From positions 1 through 64,000 of the forward strand of contig CADAQF010000011.1 of assembly GCA_902790015.1 (NCBI GenBank): 64,000 nt of DNA, in the 5' to 3' direction. The notes under the pieces were generated by a model that was not told the DNA's origin, did not search any database, and saw only the letters and a list, made by a program, of their open reading frames with translations. Shown here in pieces: positions 55,151 to 63,698 of this stretch (the stretch's first letter is position 1; each line of letters opens with the position of its first letter). Source of the stretch: an uncultured Eubacteriales bacterium (GTDB lineage Bacteria > Bacillota > Clostridia > Christensenellales > Aristaeellaceae). Made by a program: the position numbers and the translations under genes.

Positions 55151-57088
55151 ATGGAATACGAGAAAGGAACACTTCCCGCGGGGCTTGAGGCGCGTTTTGA
55201 ATACCTTGACACCGTCCGGCGCGATCCCGACCTGGTTTTATTCCGGGTGCGCGACCGCGGCACCCGGCAGAAGCTGCTGCTTAAATACGCTCTGAGCGAA
55301 AGCGGGAAGGCGCAGCTCAAAAACGAATACAGGATGCTCAGGACGGTCCACCGCCATGACGGCGCTTCCGCCGCCGCGGCGAGCTTTCCGGCGCTCAGCT
55401 GCGAGGGCGAAGGGGAAGGGTTTGAACAGAAAGGCTTCTGGTTCGCCCGGGAATGGATCGAGGGCCGGACGCTGGAGGAGCTTACGGAGGCGGGCCGAAG
55501 CGGGCCGGGCATCCCCCGCGCCGCCGCGCTGGACTGCCTGATCTCCGTAATGGAGAAGCTGATCTTTTTGCACGGGCTTACGCCGCCCGTCATTCACCGG
55601 GATATCAAGCCCCAGAACGTCGTATTGGATATTTACGGGCAGTACCGCCTGATCGACCTGGGCATCTCCCGCGAGTTTCATCCGGGCGGGCAGGTGGATA
55701 CCGTGATCTCCGGCACCCAGGCGACCGCGCCGCCGGAGCAGTTCGGCTATAAGCAGACGGACGAGCGCAGCGACGTGTATTCCTGCGGGGTCCTCCTGCG
55801 ATACGCTTTGACAGGTGAGTATCACGAAAAGGCGGACGCCGAGCTGGATGAAAAAACGCGGAAGATCGTTCAGCGGGCGACCGCCTTCGACCCCGGGCAG
55901 CGATATCAGTCAGCCGAAGCGATGCGCGCCGACCTGCTGGAAGCCAGGTTCGGGATCAAAGCGCGGCCCCCAATGTCCGCCCGGCGCAAACGCGGGCTGA
56001 TCACGGCTGCTTTGTCCGCGCTGGCGCTGTTTCTCCTCGTCTGGGCCGTTTCGGCGGGGCTTCCGGGGAAGCTTTTCAGTCCGGGCGGTCAGCCGTACAC
56101 GTTCCGGGAGCCTCTGATCGAGCAGGCCGTCCGGGAAGCGCTCGGCATACGGGAGGGAACCGTCACCCGGGACGACCTGAGCCGGGTCACGGCGCTTCGC
56201 ATATACGGAAAACAGGTGTTCCAATATGAAGAGCAGTTCTGGCTGAGGGGCACGTATGATTACTGCTACATCCCGGAATACCGGGAAAGCGGCCTCTGGG
56301 AACAAAACGGCGGCATCTCCTCGCTGGAGGACATCCGGCATATGCCGAACCTGCGGGACCTGTCGCTGTACAACCAGCAGATCGCCGATATCAGCATCTT
56401 GCGCGGGACGAAGATAGCGCGCCTCGGCCTTGCGCATAACCCGATCACTTCCCTTGAGCCCCTTTCCGGGAATGAAAACATCCTTTACCTGAACATCGCC
56501 TGCCTGCCGCTTTCGCATTTGGGAGATCTGAGCGCCCTGGCCAATCTCAGGGAACTGAACATAAGTGATCTTGGGGTCAGCAGCATAGAGCTGCTCACGT
56601 CCCTGCCGCTGCGAAGGCTTCAGATGTACGGGGTGACGCTTAATAACGTGTGGGAGCTGCAGCGGCTGAGCGGCCTGGAGACGCTTGAACTGCAAACCCT
56701 GGACCGGGAGGGCGTTCAGTGCCTGGCCCAGCTGCACCAGCTCAAAAACCTGACGGTGACCCATCCTTCGGGCCTGCCGCTCAAAACCCTGGAAGCGCTG
56801 AACGCGCTGGAGCAATTGTATTTTTACGGCGGAGAGACCTCCGTGCCGGCGGATGATATCGTTAATCTGCCCGGCCTGCGTTCACTGGACATGGCCGACG
56901 GCCGGTTTCCTGATTTCAGCTGGCTTAAGGGGATGCCGGCGCTGCGGCAGCTTTTTATCCTGAACGCCCAATGGGATTCTCTCGACGGCCTGGATTCCGC
57001 GCCGCTGCTTAAAGATATCACCTGCGGCGAGCCCATGGCAGGCGCCATCAGGCAAGCCTATCCGGACGCCGCGTGGAAGCTTCAATAA
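55151..57088 (+). CDS. Transmembrane Ser/Thr protein kinase with LRR sensor domain
   Basis: A 645-residue membrane kinase. The cytosolic kinase domain (about 15-265) has Lys45 in KLLLKYAL, catalytic loop VIHRDIKPQN (Asp151), DLG instead of DFG (169-171) and an APPEQFGY P+1 segment (about 193-200). The glycine-rich loop is poorly conserved. A transmembrane helix lies at 283-303. The outside domain (about 320-645) is an LRR fold with repeats such as LRDLSLYNQQIADISIL and IARLGLAHNPITSLEPLSG. Bacterial LRR-kinases of this layout are uncommon compared with PASTA kinases. It is co-transcribed with the HTH gene and followed by a terminator. Confidence 0.93.
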   Translation: MEYEKGTLPAGLEARFEYLDTVRRDPDLVLFRVRDRGTRQKLLLKYALSESGKAQLKNEYRMLRTVHRHDGASAAAASFPALSCEGEGEGFEQKGFWFAREWIEGRTLEELTEAGRSGPGIPRAAALDCLISVMEKLIFLHGLTPPVIHRDIKPQNVVLDIYGQYRLIDLGISREFHPGGQVDTVISGTQATAPPEQFGYKQTDERSDVYSCGVLLRYALTGEYHEKADAELDEKTRKIVQRATAFDPGQRYQSAEAMRADLLEARFGIKARPPMSARRKRGLITAALSALALFLLVWAVSAGLPGKLFSPGGQPYTFREPLIEQAVREALGIREGTVTRDDLSRVTALRIYGKQVFQYEEQFWLRGTYDYCYIPEYRESGLWEQNGGISSLEDIRHMPNLRDLSLYNQQIADISILRGTKIARLGLAHNPITSLEPLSGNENILYLNIACLPLSHLGDLSALANLRELNISDLGVSSIELLTSLPLRRLQMYGVTLNNVWELQRLSGLETLELQTLDREGVQCLAQLHQLKNLTVTHPSGLPLKTLEALNALEQLYFYGGETSVPADDIVNLPGLRSLDMADGRFPDFSWLKGMPALRQLFILNAQWDSLDGLDSAPLLKDITCGEPMAGAIRQAYPDAAWKLQ

Positions 57089-57099
57089 TAACAAAGTCA

Positions 57100-57135
57100 G
57101 CCGCACAGATCGCTGTGCGGCCGCCTTTCTTTTTG
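57100..57135 (+). terminator. Terminator after the LRR-kinase gene
   Basis: A 9-bp perfect stem (57100-57108 with 57113-57121) with a 4-nt loop, followed by CGCCTTTCTTTTT. Confidence 0.85.
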
Positions 57136-57202
57136 GGTCGTGAAAAGGGCTTTCCAGGTTTCCTGCCGTCAGCGGCAGCATGCCCGTGAAAGGGGGAAAT
57201 CC

Positions 57203-57238
57203 ATGAAAAACCATCTGACGGGGGAGACGCCTCCTTGA
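57203..57238 (+). other. 11-codon mini open frame with strong ribosome binding site
   Basis: ATG AAA AAC CAT ... encodes MKNHLTGETPP and then stops. AAAGGGGGAAATCC lies just upstream. It sits in the 183-bp gap between the kinase terminator and the convergent GH16 gene. It may be a chance match or the remaining 5' end of a deleted gene. No function is claimed. Confidence 0.25.
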
Positions 57239-57271
57239 TTCTGCGGAGCATTTGCTTTTATCGTCAGGCAT

Positions 57272-58057
57272 TCATTTCGGCCTGGACGAGTAAACCCGGA
57301 CATAGTCCACCTCCATTTCAGCGGGCAGCGCCTGCCTGCAGGCGGCCGTTCCGCCGCCCGCCCACGCGGCGGATTCCAGGGTCAGTTTCATATAGCCGTT
57401 TTCAGGGCACGGGTCGCAGCGGCCGTCCAAGACCTGCCATGCCGGCACGCCGTCCACGTAAAAACTGTATCCTTCGCCGGTCCGCTCCAGCCCGAAGGTG
57501 TGGAATCGGCCGTCGTAAATGTCAAAGCCGTATTCCCCCGAGTTCAGGGACTGATGGGCGCCGGCGTACCCGTCCCAGTGAAGGGCGGAGTTGCTTATGC
57601 CTCTTTCATTGCCGATCGTTTCAATGATATCGATTTCCACCCCGTCGCGGGCGCCGTTTCCCTCGCGGGAAACATCCCCGCACATCATCCAGAAGGCGCC
57701 CCAGATGCCCGGCGCCGCAGGAAAGCGGATCGAAGCCTCATAATATCCGTACCCGGCGGAAAAAAGGCCCATCGTCCGGACCGCCCCCGCTCTGACGCGG
57801 CCGGCGGTCTCATCCCACTCCGCGCGCAGGATGAGCTGCCCTTCGCCGTTTACGCGGACCAGCCTGCTGTCCCATACCGACAGTCCGTCCTGGCGTACCC
57901 AGTCCGGGCAGGGGGCCCATTTGGCGCTGTTCAGCGCCGTCCCGTCAAACGTATCCTCGAAAAGAAGCGCCGGCGCAGCGCCGGAAGCGGCGGCCGGCGC
58001 TGCCAGCGTCATGCCGATGAGCAGCACGATGCACGCGGTTCTCAAAGCAATTTTCAT
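57272..58057 (-). CDS. Secreted GH16 glycoside hydrolase
   Basis: A 261-residue exported enzyme: signal peptide (MKIALRTACIVLLIGMTLAAPAAASG). A GH16 jelly roll follows. The catalytic signature is E-x-D-x-x-E in GVEIDIIETIG (Glu nucleophile and Glu acid/base). FEDTFDGTALNSAKW at the start and the last strand MEVDYVRVY are typical of laminarinase/kappa-carrageenase-like GH16. Likely substrates are beta-1,3 or mixed-linked glucans, but subfamily assignment would need comparison. Transcribed alone, convergent to the kinase operon. Confidence 0.93.
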   Translation of the reverse strand: MKIALRTACIVLLIGMTLAAPAAASGAAPALLFEDTFDGTALNSAKWAPCPDWVRQDGLSVWDSRLVRVNGEGQLILRAEWDETAGRVRAGAVRTMGLFSAGYGYYEASIRFPAAPGIWGAFWMMCGDVSREGNGARDGVEIDIIETIGNERGISNSALHWDGYAGAHQSLNSGEYGFDIYDGRFHTFGLERTGEGYSFYVDGVPAWQVLDGRCDPCPENGYMKLTLESAAWAGGGTAACRQALPAEMEVDYVRVYSSRPK

Positions 58058-58418
58058 AGGGCTTCACGCTTTCTCCTCTATGGTTTTGGTAAGGTTTTTG
58101 GCTTGGAGGCCTTCATCTGATGCCAGTCACATACGGTTCGGGTCCCGCCGGCGCGGCCGGCTGCCAGTATGCCCGGCTGAATTGGACCGGCACATAACGC
58201 GGAACGTTATTTTTCATGATCACCGCCGCTCCTTTTTCGTCAGCCATGCGCGCAGCGCGCGAAAAATCCCGGCTGGCTTAGGAGATGCTGACCATTGCGT
58301 TTGCGTTTATCATCAAGGATACCACCACTGTCAAAAGTATACATAAATCCAGGAATAAAATCAACCCAAGGTCAGCATGTCAAAAAACTTAGGCCCCGGC
58401 TGAAGGTCCTCCAGGCGC
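58058..58418. other. Intergenic region between GH16 and the MccF operon
   Basis: No gene is supported. Short open frames lack ribosome binding sites and recognisable products. It should contain the GH16 promoter on the minus strand, which I could not place with confidence. Confidence 0.4.
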
Positions 58419-58447
58419 TTGACATAACCGCGCGCATACTGTACATT
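58419..58447 (+). promoter_or_regulatory. Promoter of the MccF-like operon
   Basis: TTGACA (58419-58424) and TACATT (58442-58447) with a 17-bp spacer. The operon's first ATG is 60 bp further on. Confidence 0.82.
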
Positions 58448-58506
58448 AACCGTACGCGAAGCGGGAAAGCCGCTGAGGGAAATTGGGATCGACGGAGGAT
58501 ACATAT

Positions 58507-59535
58507 ATGATCAGGAATATCGGGATCGTAAGCCTTTCAAGCGGCATCATCGGGGAGGAATTCGTTCGGTTCGAGGTGGATATCGGCCTGCGCCGGCTGG
58601 AGGAACTGGGGCTTCATGTGCGGTTCATGCCCAACGCGAAAAAAGGGCTTGACTGGCTCAGGGATCACCCGGAGGACAGGGCGGCGGACCTGCTTGAGGC
58701 CTTCCGCGACCCTGACATCGACATGATCCTCTGCGCCATCGGCGGGGACGACACCTACCGGCTGCTTCCGTACCTGTTTGAACACGATGAGCTGGCCCAA
58801 GCGGTCACCGACAAGGTGTTCCTGGGTTTTTCGGACACCACCATCAACCATCTGATGCTGCACAAGGTAGGGCTTCCTACGTTTTACGGCCAGGCGTTTC
58901 TGCCCGATCTGTGCGAGCTCGGCCCGGATATGCATCCGTACACCAGAAAGTATTTTACGGAGCTGATCACCACCGGCCGCATCAGGGAAATCACGCCAAG
59001 CCCCGTCTGGTATGAGGAAAGGCGCGTGTTTGCGCCGGATCAGATCGGTGTAAGCACGCCGTCCCACCCCAATCAGGGGTTTGAGCTGCTGCAGGGCAGC
59101 CCGGTCTTTTCGGGCAGGATCCTCGGCGGCTGCATCGAATCCCTTTCCGATATGTTCGACGGGACCCGCTATGCGGATATGCCGGTCATGTGCGAAAAAT
59201 ACCGTCTCTTCCCGGACACGGCGGACTGGAAAGGGCGGATCCTCCTGCTGGAATCCAGCGAAGAAAAGCCCGCCCCCGAAGTGTACCGGCAGGCGCTGGA
59301 GCGCCTGAAGCGGACCGGCGTATTCGATCAGGTGTCCGGCGTACTGGCCGGAAAACCGATGGACGAAACCTATGCGGAGGAATACAAACAGCTGCTGCCG
59401 GAAGTCATCGGCAACCCCGATCTGCCCATCGTATTCAACCTGAACATAGGCCATGCCATGCCGCGCTGCATCATGCCCTTCGGCGTAAACGCCACGGTCG
59501 ACGCGCAAAGGCAGGTCATCCGGTTTGAGTACTGA
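58507..59535 (+). CDS. S66 LD-carboxypeptidase/MccF-type microcin C immunity peptidase
   Basis: A 342-residue cytosolic serine peptidase of family S66. The Ser-Glu-His triad is visible: Ser109 in FLGFSDTT, Glu249 in ILLLESSEEKP and His316 in NLNIGHAMPR. ILCAIGGDDTYRLLPYL is the family motif ahead of the nucleophile. MccF-clade members cut the acyl-adenylate toxin of microcin C; LD-carboxypeptidases trim peptidoglycan peptides. The LESSEEKP loop and overall length favour the MccF-like group. It leads an operon with a GNAT, a nitroreductase and a methyltransferase, which suits detoxification. Start by GGAGG 8 nt upstream. Confidence 0.9.
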   Translation: MIRNIGIVSLSSGIIGEEFVRFEVDIGLRRLEELGLHVRFMPNAKKGLDWLRDHPEDRAADLLEAFRDPDIDMILCAIGGDDTYRLLPYLFEHDELAQAVTDKVFLGFSDTTINHLMLHKVGLPTFYGQAFLPDLCELGPDMHPYTRKYFTELITTGRIREITPSPVWYEERRVFAPDQIGVSTPSHPNQGFELLQGSPVFSGRILGGCIESLSDMFDGTRYADMPVMCEKYRLFPDTADWKGRILLLESSEEKPAPEVYRQALERLKRTGVFDQVSGVLAGKPMDETYAEEYKQLLPEVIGNPDLPIVFNLNIGHAMPRCIMPFGVNATVDAQRQVIRFEY

Positions 59536-59600
59536 TTGGCAGTTCGGCCCGGGCGGGACGGAAAACCCGCAAAGTCTTATATTTGCAGGAGGAAATGACG

Positions 59601-60149
59601 ATGAAAACGGCTGCAGAATCGTTGGGCTTAAAAAACGGGCAGTCCTGCGTGCTGCGCTCCGCGGAACCTGAGGACGCTCAGCGGATGATCGCCTATATGA
59701 AGAAGATGCTGGGGGAAACGCCGTATCTCCTCCGCGCGCCGGAGGAATTCGACTATTCCGCGCAAGCGGAAGCGGAGGTGCTGAAACGGCGGCGGGATGA
59801 TCCCCGGGCGCTGATGATCCTGGCGGAAACCGGCGGGGAAATCATCGCCGTCAGCGATGTGACGCCGATCAGCGATAAGAGCCGCATACGGCACCGCGCC
59901 GTATTGGGCATGTCCGTACGGAAGGATTTCTGGCGGCAGGGCATCGGTTCCGCCATGATGGAACGGCTGATCGCCCACGCCCGGCAGGCCGGCTTTGAGC
60001 AGATCGAGCTGGAGGTGGTCAGCGCCAACCGCCGGGCGATCAGCCTGTATGTCAAATACGGCTTTCAGGTTTACGGCACGAGGCATCATGGCATCAAATA
60101 CCCGGACGGAAGCTATGCCGATGATTATATGATGTGCAAAGAGCTTTGA
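59601..60149 (+). CDS. GNAT-family N-acetyltransferase
   Basis: A 182-residue acetyltransferase that would move acetyl from acetyl-CoA to an amine or hydroxyl. The acetyl-CoA loop is LGMSVRKDFWRQGIGSAMMERLI (Q-x-x-G-x-G/A form), followed by EVVSANRRAISLYVKYGFQVYGTR. The start at 59601 is chosen because AGGAGG lies 8 nt before it; the ATG at 59595 is too close. Second gene of the MccF operon. MccE/RimJ-like acetyltransferases inactivate microcin C in known systems, which makes this neighbour interesting, but the sequence is closer to general GNATs. Confidence 0.9.
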   Translation: MKTAAESLGLKNGQSCVLRSAEPEDAQRMIAYMKKMLGETPYLLRAPEEFDYSAQAEAEVLKRRRDDPRALMILAETGGEIIAVSDVTPISDKSRIRHRAVLGMSVRKDFWRQGIGSAMMERLIAHARQAGFEQIELEVVSANRRAISLYVKYGFQVYGTRHHGIKYPDGSYADDYMMCKEL

Positions 60150-60172
60150 ATTGAAAAGGAGGCGCAGGCCAA

Positions 60173-60706
60173 ATGGATGTATTGAACGCCGTATTCAGCA
60201 AGCACAGCTACAGGGGCCGCTATAAGGACATTCCCGTGCCGAGGGAAGATCTCAGGGAAATCATGGCCGCCGGGCTGGCCGCGCCGTCGGGCTGCAACAA
60301 GCAGACCACCAGCCTGATCGCGGTGGATGATCCGGAGATCCTCGGAAGACTCCGCGCCGTGATCGAACCCCCTGTCGGGGAAACCGCCCCGGCGGCCATC
60401 TGTGTCCTGACGCAGCGCGTCGTCGCTTACCGGGACAGGTGTTTTGCCGTGCAGGATTACGCGGCGGCGATCCAGAACATGCTCCTGGCCATCGTCGCAT
60501 TGGGCTACCAGAGCTGCTGGTATGAAGGGCACATCACGGACGACGACAGGATCAACGAGAAAATGGCGGCGATACTGAACGTTCCGGATGATTATGAACT
60601 GGTCTGTTTTCTGCCGGTCGGAGTGGCGGAAAACGAGCCCGTTCCCCCGAAAAAGAAGCCCTTTGAGGAGAGGGCGCGGTTCAATTCGTTTTTTGCGGCG
60701 GAGTGA
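60173..60706 (+). CDS. Nitroreductase-family protein
   Basis: A 177-residue flavin (FMN)-binding oxidoreductase. The N-terminal VFSKHSYRGRYKDIPVPREDLREIMAAGLAAPSGCNKQ is the usual nitroreductase start (R-S-x-R phosphate-binding site, here HSYRGRY). LQ-like QDYAAAIQNMLLAIVALGYQSCW forms the dimer helix, and the C-terminal FLPVGVAE follows. It reduces nitro or quinone compounds in related proteins. Third gene of the operon, 23 bp after the GNAT gene. The start overlaps nothing; AAAGGAGG lies 9 nt upstream. Confidence 0.9.
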   Translation: MDVLNAVFSKHSYRGRYKDIPVPREDLREIMAAGLAAPSGCNKQTTSLIAVDDPEILGRLRAVIEPPVGETAPAAICVLTQRVVAYRDRCFAVQDYAAAIQNMLLAIVALGYQSCWYEGHITDDDRINEKMAAILNVPDDYELVCFLPVGVAENEPVPPKKKPFEERARFNSFFAAE

Positions 60707-60729
60707 TGCCGGGCTCCCGGGAGGACACC

Positions 60730-61512
60730 ATGAATTATCTTGAAGATTATTACAGCCATTATGATGAAGAAGGACGCCTTCTTTCCCGTCACGGCCAGGT
60801 CGAATACCTGACCACGATGAAATACATCCGCGAATGCCTTTCCCGGGTTTCAGATCCGGACATTCTGGAGATCGGCGCGGGAACGGGGAGATACAGCGTC
60901 ACGCTGGCCAAACAGGGTTACCGGGTCACAGCGGTGGAGCTGATCGCCCACAATCTTGAACTGCTTAAAAGGAAGCTGGACGGCTCCGAGCGGATCACGG
61001 CGATACAGGGCAACGCCCTGGACCTGTCGATGCTGCCGGACGCCAAATTTTCCCTGACCATGGTGCTGGGGCCGATGTATCACCTGTACACCAGGGAAGA
61101 AAAGCTTCGCGCGCTGTCAGAGGCGGTGCGCGTCACAAAGCCCGGCGGCTATATCCTGGTGGCCTACTGCATGAACGAGCCCACCGTCATACAGTATGTG
61201 TTCGGTTTGAACAAGCTGCGCGAGGTGACCGAGCATAACATGCTGACCCCCGACTGGCACTGCAAAAGCGAACCCAAGGACCTGTTTGAGATGGTGCGCA
61301 CCGAAGAGATCGCCAAACTGGACGCGGAAGTTCCCGTCAAAAGGATCAAACTGGTTGCAGCGGACGGCGCCACCAATTACAGGCGCGATCTCATAGACGC
61401 CATGGACGACGAGACTTTCGCCAGATGGATGGACTACCACTTCACCATCTGTGAACGGCAGGACCTGATCGGCGCTTCCCATCATACCCTGGATATCCTT
61501 AAAAAGGAGTGA
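60730..61512 (+). CDS. SAM-dependent methyltransferase
   Basis: A 260-residue class I methyltransferase. Motif I is ILEIGAGTGRYSVTLAKQGYRVTAVE; LDLSMLPDAKFSLTMVLGPMYHLYTREEKLRALSEAVRVTKPGGYILVAY gives motifs II-III. The C-terminal 80 residues form a cap typical of small-molecule methylases. The ATG at 60730 has GGGAGG 6 nt upstream; an ATG at 60703 overlaps the previous stop and lacks a site. Last gene of the MccF operon. The substrate is unknown. Methylation of an antibiotic is one possibility. Confidence 0.9.
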   Translation: MNYLEDYYSHYDEEGRLLSRHGQVEYLTTMKYIRECLSRVSDPDILEIGAGTGRYSVTLAKQGYRVTAVELIAHNLELLKRKLDGSERITAIQGNALDLSMLPDAKFSLTMVLGPMYHLYTREEKLRALSEAVRVTKPGGYILVAYCMNEPTVIQYVFGLNKLREVTEHNMLTPDWHCKSEPKDLFEMVRTEEIAKLDAEVPVKRIKLVAADGATNYRRDLIDAMDDETFARWMDYHFTICERQDLIGASHHTLDILKKE

Positions 61513-61618
61513 CCGTCAGCCGGGCCTTTCCCCGCCGCGGGGGAAGAGCCCGGGCGCGCGGCGGCCGGCAGGATGACTGCCCGTGAAGCCGCAGTCTGTC
61601 CCGGAAAGGAATACAAGG

Positions 61619-61661
61619 AAGGCATCCTGAAAGCCCGCGAAGGCTTAAGGATGCCTTTTTC
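61619..61661 (+). terminator. Terminator of the MccF operon
   Basis: Stem AAGGCATCCT (61619-61628) with AGGATGCCTT (61648-61657), an inner AAGCC/GGCTT stem, and then TTTCAG. It lies about 105 bp after the last gene. Confidence 0.85.
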
Positions 61662-61795
61662 AGTTCACTGATTTTTTAACGTCAGGGGCGCAACAGCCGT
61701 CAGCGGCGCGTCCGGAACTCCCTGATGCCGGGCTGATTCATTCCTTCCCAAGCTGCCTTTGTTCCGGTATTGCAGGCGCATCAGCCGATCCGTGT

Positions 61796-62542
61796 TCACT
61801 CTGCGATCAGCTTGAGGAACCTGGCTGCGTTCATCTGTTCGTTCGTCAGATACCTTCCGTCATGGAACAGCGCGTACGTTGTGATGGGCGTGGGGGCGTT
61901 CCTGGCTTCATCCCTGCTTTCGATATGGATGGCGGTGAACGGTATCCCATGCTCTTTGGCTGTCTGTTCGATGACCGGAACATATTTTGCGTTGAAGGGG
62001 CACTGGCTGGTGTAATACAGAACGTAGCCGGCCGCGTCAATATGAGGATGCCTGGCACACGCAAGGAACCTTGGCGGCTGTGCGTCCGTGGAGAATGGCA
62101 GATTCCACAACTGAATGCCGTTATCCGCTTCGTCGCTGACGGAAAAGCCCTTATATTTGAGATACTTCGGATCGGCCAGGAAGGGCTTCTTCTTCGACGC
62201 GCTCAGGATGCACAGCCCCTTTTTCTTTTTCTCCCGGCTGTCCGTAACGCAGGCCTCCAGCAGGTCGTTGGAATATCCATGGCCCTTGAAAGAGCCGGAA
62301 ACCCACAGGCAGTCGATGTACATATAGCCTTCCGCATCGATGGGGTTCCACGCGTTCTCCGCCGGGATATACTCGATAAAGCATTTTCCGCGTTCGGCGC
62401 TTTTCAGAAACACCAGCCCGTCCTCAAACCGGTCGAGCAGCCACGCTTTCTTGGACGCCACCTGCACATCCTTATTGTTGGAAATGGCGCAGCAGATATG
62501 CTCCTGGCCGATATTCTCCTTTGTCACGCGTATGTATTCCAT
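61796..62542 (-). CDS. YoaP-type GNAT acetyltransferase with C-terminal YoaP domain
   Basis: A 248-residue protein. The GNAT core (about 1-130) has the acetyl-CoA loop WVSGSFKGHGYSNDLLEACVTDS. The C-terminal part (about 150-248) carries the YoaP-like domain, a thioredoxin-like unit (VLYYTSQCPFNAKYVPVIEQTAKEHGIPFTAIHIESRDEA) with a single Cys in the CPF position. Members of this family are linked to small-molecule resistance. It lies 59 bp after the MerR gene on the same strand and is probably its regulated partner. Confidence 0.88.
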   Translation of the reverse strand: MEYIRVTKENIGQEHICCAISNNKDVQVASKKAWLLDRFEDGLVFLKSAERGKCFIEYIPAENAWNPIDAEGYMYIDCLWVSGSFKGHGYSNDLLEACVTDSREKKKKGLCILSASKKKPFLADPKYLKYKGFSVSDEADNGIQLWNLPFSTDAQPPRFLACARHPHIDAAGYVLYYTSQCPFNAKYVPVIEQTAKEHGIPFTAIHIESRDEARNAPTPITTYALFHDGRYLTNEQMNAARFLKLIAE

Positions 62543-62601
62543 TCAGCATCCTCCTTAAAAACTGAGGCCGGGAAGCATCACGCTTCCTGACTGGCCTTAC
62601 G

Positions 62602-63405
62602 TTATTCGATCGGGAAGCAAAGCTCCGTCACATATTCATCCGGGTTTGTAGTTTCGTTGGGACTGACGTGGTAAATGTTGAACATGGGGCCGTTCGCCTG
62701 ATAACCGTTTTCATTGATCCAGGAGGCCACGGCGGCAGTCGCTTCCCCCATTTGGGCATAGCTTCCCCTGATCACGCAGCTGGCCGCCCTGACCGCCGGA
62801 AGCGTTTTGAACTTTACGTGTTCGGTATCCTCGTAGGTTCCTTTGACGGTCATGGAGACCATGATCTCCACATTTTCCTCCTTGTACTCCCTGTCCAGAA
62901 ACGTGGCCGTCGCCAGGCAGGGGTCTGCGGGGATCAGCGGCTTCTTGCTCTCGGCCATCATGCCCCAGAGCATGCCCTCATCCTCGTAGCGCGGGACGAC
63001 CATCTGCACGGTAGCCGCATACCTTTCAGGGATCGTTCTGACTGTAACATCGTACTTCATGTTCTGCTCCTTTCTCAGCCGTTTTCTGGCTGTTTGAAGA
63101 AGCGTCAGCCTGTACTCCGTTTCCTTTGACAGTCTGGTCAGTTCATCTTCTCTGGCCGACAGAAATGCATCCAGCTTTTCCCGGTCGTCGTATATTTCCA
63201 GGATCCGGACGATATCCGCCAGGGCAAACCCCATGTCTTTCAGGGCGGTGATCCGTCCCATGACGGGCAGCTGATCCTCCCGGTAATACCGATAGCCGGT
63301 AAAGGCATCGGTCTCGGCGGGCTTCAGCAGTCCTATGTCATCGTAATGGCGAAGCATTCTGACGCTTACTCTGGAAAGCTTTGAAAAATCTCCGATTTTC
63401 AGCAT
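62602..63405 (-). CDS. MerR-family regulator with GyrI-like effector domain
   Basis: A 267-residue transcription factor. The N-terminal winged HTH is LKIGDFSKLSRVSVRMLRHYDDIGLLKP, with RYYREDQL after it. A coiled-coil linker (about 75-115) connects to a C-terminal AraC/GyrI-type effector-binding domain (about 118-267) of the kind that binds drug-like ligands (as in BmrR/TipA relatives). Its own promoter has the long spacer and dyad typical of MerR control, so it probably represses and activates its own operon. GGAGGG lies 7 nt upstream. Confidence 0.93.
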   Translation of the reverse strand: MLKIGDFSKLSRVSVRMLRHYDDIGLLKPAETDAFTGYRYYREDQLPVMGRITALKDMGFALADIVRILEIYDDREKLDAFLSAREDELTRLSKETEYRLTLLQTARKRLRKEQNMKYDVTVRTIPERYAATVQMVVPRYEDEGMLWGMMAESKKPLIPADPCLATATFLDREYKEENVEIMVSMTVKGTYEDTEHVKFKTLPAVRAASCVIRGSYAQMGEATAAVASWINENGYQANGPMFNIYHVSPNETTNPDEYVTELCFPIE

Positions 63406-63446
63406 TCGCTGTTCCCTCCATGGATGGTGTTTCTGAGCTCGCCATT

Positions 63447-63477
63447 ACTGTAATCCCTGCCACAGTGTCAGAGTCAA
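63447..63477 (-). promoter_or_regulatory. MerR-type promoter/operator with 19-bp spacer
   Basis: Minus-strand TTGACT (63477-63472) and TACAGT (63452-63447) stand 19 bp apart, the over-long spacer of MerR-controlled promoters. Inside it lies a 15-bp near-palindrome, CTGCCAC-A-GTGTCAG (63457-63471), the expected regulator site. Between this and 63698 I see no supported gene. Confidence 0.85.
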
Positions 63478-63698
63478 TACCTGATTTGAAACTTTTTCAT
63501 CCTTCCCTTTTCCCCGGACCAGCCGGGAGCACACAAACAACAGCAGACTGACTGCCGATATCACGATGATCCCCGCGGTCACAGCTGTTCGAACTTCTTG
63601 CGGAAGCTGCCGCACGGAAACGCCGGTTCAACGGGCAAATAAGACCTTCGCACCGCATCCGTCCCGGCGAAAACGGTTGAATTCGCTGATGTTACTGA

